Of a stretch of DNA of 64,000 bases, positions 48,180-55,495 are shown in pieces (positions within the stretch are counted from its first letter, which is position 1; every line of letters begins with the position of its first letter). The stretch spans positions 1 to 64,000 of the forward strand of contig DASWZN010000063.1 in assembly GCA_036404435.1 (NCBI GenBank), read 5' to 3'. This DNA is from DASWZN01 sp036404435 (GTDB lineage Bacteria > Acidobacteriota > Terriglobia > Bryobacterales > Bryobacteraceae). Made by a program: the position numbers and the translations under genes. The notes under the pieces are model-generated. The model was not told the DNA's origin, did no database searches, and saw nothing but the letters and a program-made list of their open reading frames with translations.

Positions 48180-49346
48180 ATGAGACGATTCATCGCGGCA
48201 GGAGTTGGGCTCGTTTGCCTCGCACTGGCCGGTATTGCCTCCGCGCAGGTGGCAATTTCAGCCAAATCCGGCATGGTTAACTACGTCGAAGGAGAAGTGC
48301 TCCTGGACGGCGCAGCCGTCATCATCCGATCCGACGGCTTTCCCCAGATGCAGAAGGGCTCCGAGCTCCGGACGGAAGCCGGCCGCGCGGAGGTCCTGCT
48401 CAGCCCGGGTGTCTTCATGCGCCTGGGAGAGAACAGCGCGGTGCGGTTGGTTTCGGACGATATCATGGACACCCGCGTCGAGTTCCTCGCGGGCTCGGTG
48501 ATTGTCGAGACCGCCGACATGGCCAAGAATCAAGCCCTGACCTTCACCAGGAACGGCGCCGTATTCGGCCTGCTCAACAAGGGACTTTACCGCCTGGACG
48601 GCGAACCGCCGGAGATCAGCGTTTACAGCGGCGAAGCCTCGGTGACCGTCGGGGGCCAGTCGCAGATCCTCAAGAGCGGGCGCAAGCTGCGTCTGGACGA
48701 AGTGGCCGTGGCCGAGAAGTTCGATACCAAGACCGGCGACGCCTTGCTCTGGTGGGCGCGGCGGAGGGACGAGTACCTCGCCACGGCCAACGTCTCCGCC
48801 GCCATGGTTCCGCAGAGCGGTTACGGGAGCACGAGCAGTTGGATGTGGAACCCGTTCTTTGGCACCTACACCTACCTGCCCATGTCGGGACTCTATAACA
48901 GCTTCTGGGGATACCCGTTCTATGCCCCTTACTGTTGCTACGGGCCAACCACGCCGGGCGGCATTCCATCGAAGCCGGGCCAGGGCCCGATCCGCCCACC
49001 CAAGCCGCCTGGTCACCCGCCTAGCCCGCCCGGCGGGCGCATTGCCTGGAGCGGCCGCTCACTCGGCCCGAGCCGCTCGGCCGGATCCGGCTACGCCCGT
49101 GGCATCCAGATGAGCGGAGGCGCGTATTCCGCGGGTAGCCATGCGAGCGGTGGCGGGTACTCCGGCGGCGGCCACTCGATCGGAGGCGGTTATTCCGGGG
49201 GCGGCCACTCGAGCGGGGGCTATTCCGGCGGGGGCGGCGGTTATTCCGGTGGCGGCGGTGGTCACAGCAGCGGTGGCGGCGGTGGCTCCTCCGGTGGCGG
49301 CGGGGGTGGCGGGAGCGCCAGCGGCGGCGGCGGTCACGGCCGCTGA
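48180..49346 (+). CDS. FecR-domain secreted protein with Gly/Ser-rich tail (paralogue 2)
   Basis: 388 residues. Signal peptide (RRFIAAGVGLVCLALAGIASAQ), FecR-like domain as in paralogue 1 (GSELRTEAGRAEVLLSPGVFMRLGENS), the shared WNPFFGTYTYLPM segment, a Pro-rich stretch (about 260-285) and a low-complexity tail of YSGGGHS-like repeats (about 305-388). The tail has probably grown by slippage and is likely disordered or surface-exposed. ATG 48180 follows GGGAGG. Confidence 0.82.
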   Translation: MRRFIAAGVGLVCLALAGIASAQVAISAKSGMVNYVEGEVLLDGAAVIIRSDGFPQMQKGSELRTEAGRAEVLLSPGVFMRLGENSAVRLVSDDIMDTRVEFLAGSVIVETADMAKNQALTFTRNGAVFGLLNKGLYRLDGEPPEISVYSGEASVTVGGQSQILKSGRKLRLDEVAVAEKFDTKTGDALLWWARRRDEYLATANVSAAMVPQSGYGSTSSWMWNPFFGTYTYLPMSGLYNSFWGYPFYAPYCCYGPTTPGGIPSKPGQGPIRPPKPPGHPPSPPGGRIAWSGRSLGPSRSAGSGYARGIQMSGGAYSAGSHASGGGYSGGGHSIGGGYSGGGHSSGGYSGGGGGYSGGGGGHSSGGGGGSSGGGGGGGSASGGGGHGR

Positions 49347-49365
49347 GGTTCCGGGCTGACGGGGT

Positions 49366-50820
49366 TCAGCCGCGCCAGCGGCCGGCCAACGGGGCCAGCG
49401 GGTCGGCGATCGATTGAAAGCGGATCAGGCGGACGGCGTCCCGATCGCGGATCGAAGCCAGCGGCATCACGCCGTTCTCGAGCAGCGCCTCGGCGCCCTC
49501 CTCGGTCATGAGCACCTCCGCACAGGGCTTGACCTTGGACTCGCCATCCTCCTTATAAACGTGCAGCGGCAGGCCGTCGATCTCCCGAGCCAGCCCCGGC
49601 TGCATGTCCCAACCCGCCTGGCGGAACGCCTCGCCCAGCAGATATACGCAGGCGAACGCGGGATTGCCCCATAGATAAGATTCGTGCTCCGGCGCGGGCC
49701 CGAATTCCTCGAAGGCGAACAGCTCGACCGGTGCGGTGTCCTTTCCATAGGGCAGGCGCAGCAGAAAGCGCGGTAGTGCCAGACCGATCCACGGCGCCTG
49801 CGGCAGCTTGCGGATCTGGCTGAAGGCGCCGGCGGTGATATTCTCCAGCATGCGCGGGCTGGTGGCGGCCAGAAACGGCGCCCCGGCCTCGCGGGCGATG
49901 GCGCCCAACCGGGCCAGGAGCTTCAGATCCCCTGGGCTCTGACTGAAAGAGTAGCTGCCCGCCAGAATGGCCCAGGGCTGCCCGCCGAGCGTGCCGACGC
50001 TCTCCTCCACCACCATCCGCCACAGCTCGCTGTGGCGCAGGTCGTCGCGGGCCGTTTCCAACTCCGCGGCCAATTCGGCTTTCGACACGTCCAGCAGGTA
50101 CAGCTTCAACTCCGGGCCGGTTTCCAGGCGGCGAACCAGGAAGAACAACGCCTGCCACGCCGCCTCGAGTTCCTGGAACGCGGGCTGATGCAGCAGGGCC
50201 CGCATCGCCTCGCTGGTGGCGGCGTCGACCCTGGCGATCAACTCGACCTGGCGCGGATCGGCGCCCGGAACCAGGTGCGGCGCGACGAGCTCGTGAAGCA
50301 TCGCGCTCCAATCGTCCAAAGCGCGCGCCGGTCCGGCGGAGCCGCCGTTGCTATCGTCCAACAGATCGTCGAGCGTGATCTTGGCCGGAGCGGCTGGCGG
50401 AGGGGGAGCCTCGGCGGGCCGCAGCGCCGCGGCAGCCGCGGCGAAGGTCGCGCTATCGCTCAGCTTCTCCCGCAGCTCGCGTAGCGCCTGGAATACGTCG
50501 ACCCGCTCGAACAGCCGGTCCGGATGGAAGTCATCGAGTTCCTTGAAGCGGATTGCCAGGGCGGGGGACGGGCTACCCGCCAGGGGGAAAAGCAGCTCCG
50601 GTCGCAGCTTCTCGAACACGGCATCGAAGCTGTCGCGGTCGATCCGCACCGCGCGGCGGGTTCCCGCCCTCGTTTCGAACACGCCGCGGTTGGCGCGCCC
50701 GCTGAAGTCGCCCAGGATGAGGACGCGAAAAGGGGTCTCCGGCTCGAGCCGTTGCGCTTGCGGCTCCGCGCCGGGGTTCACGGCCAGCTCAACGTCCGCG
50801 AAGGAGGAAGGCTTGGACAT
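49366..50820 (-). CDS. T6SS contractile-sheath-like protein, TssB-TssC fusion
   Basis: 484 residues. The N-terminus resembles TssB/VipA: PFRVLILGDFSGRANRGV, then VRIDRDSFDAVFEKLRPELL and DFHPDRLFERVDVFQALREL (about 28-130). After a Pro/Ala linker the rest matches TssC/VipB: ELEAAWQALFFLVRRLE, LKLYLLDVSKAELAAEL, GTLGGQPWAILAGSYSFSQSPGDLKLLARL (marked only by ends), WIGLALPRFLLRLPYG and ESYLWGNPAFA (about 185-450). TssB and TssC are normally separate partners of the type VI sheath. No TssJKLM, Hcp or VgrG is nearby. ATG 50820 follows GGAG. A solo AAA+ ATPase lies upstream on the same strand. Confidence 0.8.
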   Translation of the reverse strand: MSKPSSFADVELAVNPGAEPQAQRLEPETPFRVLILGDFSGRANRGVFETRAGTRRAVRIDRDSFDAVFEKLRPELLFPLAGSPSPALAIRFKELDDFHPDRLFERVDVFQALRELREKLSDSATFAAAAAALRPAEAPPPPAAPAKITLDDLLDDSNGGSAGPARALDDWSAMLHELVAPHLVPGADPRQVELIARVDAATSEAMRALLHQPAFQELEAAWQALFFLVRRLETGPELKLYLLDVSKAELAAELETARDDLRHSELWRMVVEESVGTLGGQPWAILAGSYSFSQSPGDLKLLARLGAIAREAGAPFLAATSPRMLENITAGAFSQIRKLPQAPWIGLALPRFLLRLPYGKDTAPVELFAFEEFGPAPEHESYLWGNPAFACVYLLGEAFRQAGWDMQPGLAREIDGLPLHVYKEDGESKVKPCAEVLMTEEGAEALLENGVMPLASIRDRDAVRLIRFQSIADPLAPLAGRWRG

Positions 50821-50890
50821 TACACGCTCCGCACTTCGCCGATTATATGCCGCTTCCGGCGCGGAAGCCAGAGAGAAACATCTCCGGCAC

Positions 50891-50940
50891 AGGCGGAAGC
50901 GCCTGCGCCACACTGCGTGGGGCAGGCAGTTCTGCCTGCC
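50891..50940. terminator. Two hairpins between the AAA+ and sheath genes
   Basis: AGGCG-GAAG-CGCCT (50891-50904) and GGCAGGCAG-TT-CTGCCTGCC (50921-50940). They could attenuate transcription from the AAA+ gene into the sheath gene. The second shares GGGGCAGGC...GCCTGCCGG with the hairpin at 25557. No T-run is present. Confidence 0.5.
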
Positions 50941-50966
50941 GGTGTCAGGCCGGAGGACTGCCCCAC

Positions 50967-52142
50967 TCAGCCCCTGCGGGAGGACCCTGCCCGGGTGGCG
51001 CGAATCGTCTCGGCGGACGCGGCGTGGGCCTGGGCGGCCGCTGGCACGGGAATCGGCGTGTCGACCATCTCCGCCATAGCGTAGGCCGGCATGCCCTCGG
51101 CTTCCTTAAGGAACGTGATCCGCCCCGTCTGGGAGTCGTAGTCCACGCGCACCCAGTCTCCGCCGCGCACCTGTTCGGTCGCGATCAGGTTCGACATGGG
51201 CTGCACCAGGTGCCGCTCGATGGAGCGTTTCAGATGGCGCGCGCCGTACTTCATGTCGGTGCCCTCCGCCAGCAGGAAATCCCTGGCGCCCGGAGAGACG
51301 GTGAAGATGAAGGGGCTCGTGCCGGCGGCTTGCAGCACGCGCTGCTGCACCATGCGCAGCTCGATATCCAGGATTCTGCGCAGCTCGGGCTCGCCCAAAG
51401 GCCGGAAGACCACGATCTTGTCCAGGCGATTGATGAACTCGGGCGTGAACTTGCGGCGCGCGGCCTCCACTCCGGCTTGCGAGATCTTGCCCGCCAGCCG
51501 CTCGTCCAGCGTGACCACCTTCGGATCGGCCGGCCCCACCTGGAATCCCAGCTTCGGGCTCAGGATGTTGCTCATCTCGCCCGCGCCCAGGTTGCTGGTC
51601 ATGAAGATCATGGCGCGGCTGAAATCGACCCGCCGGTTGTCGCCGAGCGTCAGCGTCGCCTTGTCGAGGATGCCGAGCAGCAGGTTCCAGAGCGCGTCGC
51701 TGGCCTTCTCGATCTCGTCGAACAGCACGAAGCTGACCTTCACGCGTTCGGTGTGGAACTGGTTGAGGACCTCCTGGCTCAGCAGCGGGTGCGTCTCGCG
51801 GTGGCCGAGATAGCCGGGAGGCGAACCGATCAGCTTCGCGATTTCGTGACTGTGCTGGAATTCGGCGCAGTCGATCTTGATCACGGCGCGGGGATTTCCC
51901 ACCAGAGCTTCGGCGGTCGCTTCCGCGGTGCGGGTTTTGCCCGACCCGGTCGGGCCGAGGAACAGGAAGTTCGCGATGGGCCGTCCCGGGGCGGTCATCC
52001 CGGTCAGGTGCATCTGGAAAATGTTGACAATCTGCTCAACCGCCTCGTCCTGGCCGACGATTTGCCTTTTCAGGCTGGCTTCCAAGGATTCCGCATCCCG
52101 GCCGGTTCTGGTTGGATCCAGTGGTATGTTCAATCGAACCAT
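50967..52142 (-). CDS. Single-domain AAA+ ATPase of the ClpB/ClpV D2 type
   Basis: 391 residues with one AAA+ module closest to the second ring of ClpA/B: Walker A GPTGSGKTRTAEA, IGSPPGYLGHRETHPL, Walker B FVLFDEIEKASDALWNLLLGIL, sensor 1 FMTSNLGAGE, Arg-finger region FTPEFINRLDKIVVF and the C-terminal small domain with sensor 2 KYGARHLKRSIERHL. ClpB and ClpV (about 850 residues) carry an N-domain and a D1 ring that are absent here. No ClpP loop or zinc domain (ClpX) is present. The adjacent sheath gene suggests a ClpV-like role in sheath turnover (inference). Confidence 0.87.
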   Translation of the reverse strand: MVRLNIPLDPTRTGRDAESLEASLKRQIVGQDEAVEQIVNIFQMHLTGMTAPGRPIANFLFLGPTGSGKTRTAEATAEALVGNPRAVIKIDCAEFQHSHEIAKLIGSPPGYLGHRETHPLLSQEVLNQFHTERVKVSFVLFDEIEKASDALWNLLLGILDKATLTLGDNRRVDFSRAMIFMTSNLGAGEMSNILSPKLGFQVGPADPKVVTLDERLAGKISQAGVEAARRKFTPEFINRLDKIVVFRPLGEPELRRILDIELRMVQQRVLQAAGTSPFIFTVSPGARDFLLAEGTDMKYGARHLKRSIERHLVQPMSNLIATEQVRGGDWVRVDYDSQTGRITFLKEAEGMPAYAMAEMVDTPIPVPAAAQAHAASAETIRATRAGSSRRG

Positions 52143-52486
52143 ATCGCCCCCTCGCCTTCTCTGACTGCCTTTCAAGCAATTGCAATGCCAACTAGGATTT
52201 CCCGGCCACCAGAACGAATCGTCGCGTATTATGAGTGGCTTCGGGTGCGCCGCATCCCCTGAGACACGCCAGCCCCTCGCAGGTTCTACCTTTCGGTAGA
52301 GTTTGCCCCAGAAACCCGTAGGCGGCGCGGCCCACTGAAGCCAGTCTATTGGGCTATATGGTGTTAGATGCGGCGCGGGGGCCTTGGGATGCGGGCGGCC
52401 GCGGCCGGGCCAGTTCCAGCGCCGCCAGACCTATACTGACAAGTGACCGGGAGGCTCAGATGGAATCCCGGCCGTCAGGAGGGAAC
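52143..52486. other. Divergent promoter region, AAA+ / 2-hydroxyacid dehydrogenase
   Basis: Holds the starts of two divergent transcripts. TATACT at 52432-52437 is a possible -10 for the dehydrogenase; a small hairpin TCTACC-TTTC-GGTAGA lies at 52285-52300. I see no gene in it. Confidence 0.45.
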
Positions 52487-53566
52487 ATGACCGATCCTAC
52501 GGTGTCTCGCCGCCTCTTTCTCTCGTCGGCAGCGGCCGCCCCGGTTCTGGCTGTCTCGGATCGCGTAGTGGAATTCATACCGCCGCCCGAGCGGGTGCGG
52601 ATCGCGACGGCGGCTACCTCGTTCGTGGTGCCTCCGCCGCAGTATTCGGCGCAGGAGGTCCAACAGATCGTGTCCCAGGGCAAGAACGTGCAGATGATGG
52701 TGTCGGCCAACGCCGCCGAGCTCGACCGCCTGCTTCCCGAAGCCGACGCGATCTTCGGCTCGATCGACGCGGAGATGCTGGCCAAGGCGAAAAACCTGCG
52801 CTGGCTGCAGGCCACCGAAGCCGGCATGGACAAGCTGCTGTTTCCCGAACTGGTCGCGAGCAACGTGGTGGTGACGAACATGGCGCGAATGTTCGCACCG
52901 GCCATCTCGGAGACGGCGATCGGAATGCTTCTGAGCCTGACGCGCGGTCTGATCAAATACTACTTCCCTCAATTCCAGAAGCGGACCTGGAATGCGGCGC
53001 GGAACCTGGTGGAGGTCGACGGCATGACCATGGGAATCGCCGGCATGGGCGGCCTGGGGTCGTTCACCGCCATGCGCGCTCACTATGGCTTCAACATGCG
53101 CATTCTGGCCACGGATCCCAAGCCCATGGCCAAGCCCATTTTCGTGGACACGCTGCGGGAGCCGGGCTGGTTTATGGAGATGGTTCCCCAGGTGGACGTG
53201 CTGGTGAGCGCCGCGCCCGCGACCAAAGAGACCGCAGGGATGTTCAACGAGCGGGTCTTCCGGGCGATGAAGAAGACGGCGTACTTCCTCAACATCTCGC
53301 GGGGGACGCTGGTGGACGAGCCCGCGCTGGTTCGGGCGCTCAGAGAAGGCTGGATCGCCGGCGCCGGGTTGGACGTCGCCCGCCAGGAGCCGCTGCCATC
53401 GAGCCATCCGTTCTGGGACTGCCCGAACCTGATCATCACCTGCCACACCGCGGGTTACTCGCCCGAGCGCCGGCTCCGTCTGATGGGACTGCTGACCGAA
53501 AATGTCCGGCGCTACTCGAGCGGGCTGCCGCTGCTAAACGTGGTGGACAAGCAGAGAGGATACTAG
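52487..53566 (+). CDS. Tat-exported D-2-hydroxyacid dehydrogenase family protein
   Basis: 359 residues. N-terminal twin-arginine signal (SRRLFLSSAAAAPVLA), then a D-isomer-specific 2-hydroxyacid dehydrogenase: Rossmann motif GIAGMGGLGS, catalytic Arg in NISRGTLVDE, Glu in ARQEPLP and His in ITCHTAG. The enzyme should interconvert 2-hydroxy and 2-keto acids with NAD(P)H, but export of a cofactor-dependent enzyme is unusual; Tat export would allow folding with bound cofactor. AGGAGG lies five bases upstream of ATG 52487. ATG 52460, also with a ribosome binding site, would add nine residues before the Tat signal. Confidence 0.85.
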   Translation: MTDPTVSRRLFLSSAAAAPVLAVSDRVVEFIPPPERVRIATAATSFVVPPPQYSAQEVQQIVSQGKNVQMMVSANAAELDRLLPEADAIFGSIDAEMLAKAKNLRWLQATEAGMDKLLFPELVASNVVVTNMARMFAPAISETAIGMLLSLTRGLIKYYFPQFQKRTWNAARNLVEVDGMTMGIAGMGGLGSFTAMRAHYGFNMRILATDPKPMAKPIFVDTLREPGWFMEMVPQVDVLVSAAPATKETAGMFNERVFRAMKKTAYFLNISRGTLVDEPALVRALREGWIAGAGLDVARQEPLPSSHPFWDCPNLIITCHTAGYSPERRLRLMGLLTENVRRYSSGLPLLNVVDKQRGY

Positions 53567-53588
53567 CATGATGCGGCCCGCGGGCTGG

Positions 53589-53629
53589 GCGTCGAGAAGA
53601 GTCTCGACGCGGCACGCCGGAGTGCGTGC
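53589..53629. repeat. Paired palindromes between convergent genes
   Basis: GCGTCGAGA-AGAG-TCTCGACGC (53589-53610) followed directly by GCACGC-CGGAGT-GCGTGC (53612-53629). Strong enough to end both convergent transcripts and similar in paired layout to the repeats at 23946 and 41576. Confidence 0.55.
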
Positions 53630-53674
53630 GCCACAAAAGGCTGCCCCGACAGGGCGTCCAGACACGCCGGCACC

Positions 53675-54538
53675 CTACCGCTCTCCGGGCGGCGGAGCGT
53701 TTGGGTTGCCGCGAGCGGGGGGCTGCCAGCCATCGTTCGACGGACCGTTCTGGAAGAACCTGGCGTCCTTGCTGAGCGGATGGCCGGTCGCATACTTAGC
53801 GTTGGCCTGCCCGAAGATCTTGCCCGCTCTCAAGGTGTCGTCGTGTATCTTGGCGATCAACTGCTGGTACCGCTCGTCGGTCTGGGCGAATCCGGAGAAG
53901 TAACTCAGGTCGTTATTCCCCACGATCACAACGTCCACGCCGGGCACGGACGCGATGTCATAGGCGTTGGCTACGCCCGTCGGAGTCTCGATCATGATCA
54001 CCACCAGCATGTTTTCATCCACGGTCTGGTGATAGTTGACGCCGTTGATGCCCCAAATGCCGGCGGCCTGGCCCTGGCCCGAGCTGCGCCTTCCGAGCGG
54101 TGGGTAACGCGCCCACTTGGCGGCCTCGCGCGCCCGGTCCACATCGTCGACCGTCGGAATGATGACCCCCAGCGCGCCGATGTCGGTGGCGTGCTGGATA
54201 TGCCATTCCTGCGCGTCGGGCAAACGGATCATGGGAATGGCGCCGGCGTGCGGACACGCGGCGATCATCTTCTCGACGTCGCGGAACTCCAGCGTGCTGT
54301 GCTGCATCTCGAACCAGGCATAGTCGTAGTGCTTGGCCGCCTCGCAGTAGCCTTCGACATCCATCCGCGACTGCGTGAAGCTGAAGATCTGCTTGCCTTC
54401 CAGGAGCTTCTGCTTGGCCGTGTTATACAGCTTGGGTGCGGCGGGGCCCGGCCCTTGGCCCGGTCCCTGTGCGGCTAGCAGGATACCCGGCAGCGCGATT
54501 CCAAGGATCCAAATGGCTTGTTCTAGTGACGGTCCCAT
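53675..54538 (-). CDS. Exported HpcH/HpaI-type aldolase
   Basis: 287 residues with a signal peptide (LEQAIWILGIALPGILLAAQ). HpcH/HpaI aldolase fold: YDYAWFEMQHSTLEFRDVE, PMIRLPD (catalytic Arg), DIGALGVIIPTVDDVDRAREA and MIETPTGVANAYDIASVPGVD, with metal-binding Glu/Asp as in 2,4-dihydroxyhept-2-enedioate aldolases. A Pro/Asn-rich tail ends the protein. Cytosolic homologues cleave or form pyruvate-derived aldols; export is atypical. It converges on the exported dehydrogenase, and both act on keto/hydroxy acids (inference of a link). Confidence 0.82.
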   Translation of the reverse strand: MGPSLEQAIWILGIALPGILLAAQGPGQGPGPAAPKLYNTAKQKLLEGKQIFSFTQSRMDVEGYCEAAKHYDYAWFEMQHSTLEFRDVEKMIAACPHAGAIPMIRLPDAQEWHIQHATDIGALGVIIPTVDDVDRAREAAKWARYPPLGRRSSGQGQAAGIWGINGVNYHQTVDENMLVVIMIETPTGVANAYDIASVPGVDVVIVGNNDLSYFSGFAQTDERYQQLIAKIHDDTLRAGKIFGQANAKYATGHPLSKDARFFQNGPSNDGWQPPARGNPNAPPPGER

Positions 54539-54556
54539 CGTTGGCGCGACCTCCTA

Positions 54557-55348
54557 TCAGAATGTACCGCACCGTGGAGGCATTCGACCGAGTGCGGATG
54601 CTACCAGAGCAGCTTCAGTCCGAATTGTATCTGGCCGGGACGTAGTCGATGTGCTCGTGATCACGCCGGCCGTGGGCGAAACTCCCGTCGGCGTGAAAGC
54701 GATTGCGTTGGGGGTATTGAAGTTGGCCCTGTTCAGGAGATTGAAGAACTCCGCGCGAAACTGCAGATTGAGCGTTTCGCGAATCGGTGTGTCCTTCAGC
54801 AAGGATAAGTCCACCGTGGCCAGCCCCGGACCGATCAAGGTGTCGCGCCCCAGGTTCCCCTCGAATCCGCTGCCGTTCGGCGGGGCCAAAAAGGCAGCCG
54901 GGTTGAACCACTGAGCCGGGCTCCCTAAGATTACGGGACCGGTGAACGCCGCGTTCACGAATGGGCGCACCGGATTCCGCGTGTCGCCGGTGTTCGACGG
55001 GTTATAGCTGAGCTGGGGAGTGAACGGGAAGCCGCCTTGCACCGTCACAATCGAGTTGGCCGTCCAGCCGCTGGCCAGCGCTTTGCCGGCGACGGTTGCA
55101 TCCGTCCAGAGACGCTTCCCGGGTCCGAAAGGCAATGCGTAGCTGGCGTTGATCACGCCCATGTTCCTGACGTCGAAGTTCGCAAGCCCCCTGTCCGCGC
55201 GGAGGTTGAAGGGATTCGAAGCCAGAGCCGGCTCTCCGCCCGAGGTCGTGGCGTTGAGGGAGTCTCCATCGTCAATCGCCTTCGACCAGGTGTATACTCC
55301 GCGCACTGAGAACCTTCCGCTGAAATCCTGGGTCAAAGCCCTGCGCAC
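54557..55348 (-). pseudogene. C-terminal fragment of an Oar-like TonB-dependent receptor
   Basis: Only the last 250 or so residues of a receptor that is normally about 1000-1200: SVRGVYTWSKAIDDGDSLN, GWTANSIVTVQGGFPFTP, NLQFRAEFFNLLNRANF. The plug, signal peptide and most of the barrel are missing. A second lesion lies at the 3' end: after STTSR the open frame runs into PDTIRTE..., whereas the adjacent frame reads QIQFGLKLLW and stops at 54601, the expected barrel terminus. One extra C in the run near 54634 explains this. Both ends being damaged shows a true pseudogene. Confidence 0.85.
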
Positions 55349-55432
55349 CGGACATCACGAGTGACGGCCAAACGGGGATCAGAGACAGCAGAATCAAAGT
55401 GGGTTTTTGGCCTGCGCCAGGAACCGGCGAAA

Positions 55433-55495
55433 ATGTTCCGCGCTGGACTGTATGCGAGGATGTCCACGCACGATCAGAAAACGATCAGAAGGTGA
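55433..55495 (+). pseudogene. N-terminal stub of a serine site-specific recombinase
   Basis: ATG 55433 encodes GLYARMSTHDQ within a 20-residue frame. This is the start of resolvase/invertase-family recombinases, including the catalytic Ser in ARxST. The frame ends at TGA 55493 just past a repeated GATCAGAA. The rest of the enzyme is missing. It lies against the truncated receptor and overlaps the porin stop, marking a rearrangement point. Confidence 0.6.

Noticed and set aside
49110..49340. GGC-rich repeats at the end of the second FecR gene considered as a non-coding satellite
   Set aside because: They stay in frame with the protein and give a Gly/Ser tail typical of surface proteins.
55001..55364. 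Plus-strand frames opposite the TonB-receptor fragment
   Set aside because: Shadows of the receptor barrel with no domain content.
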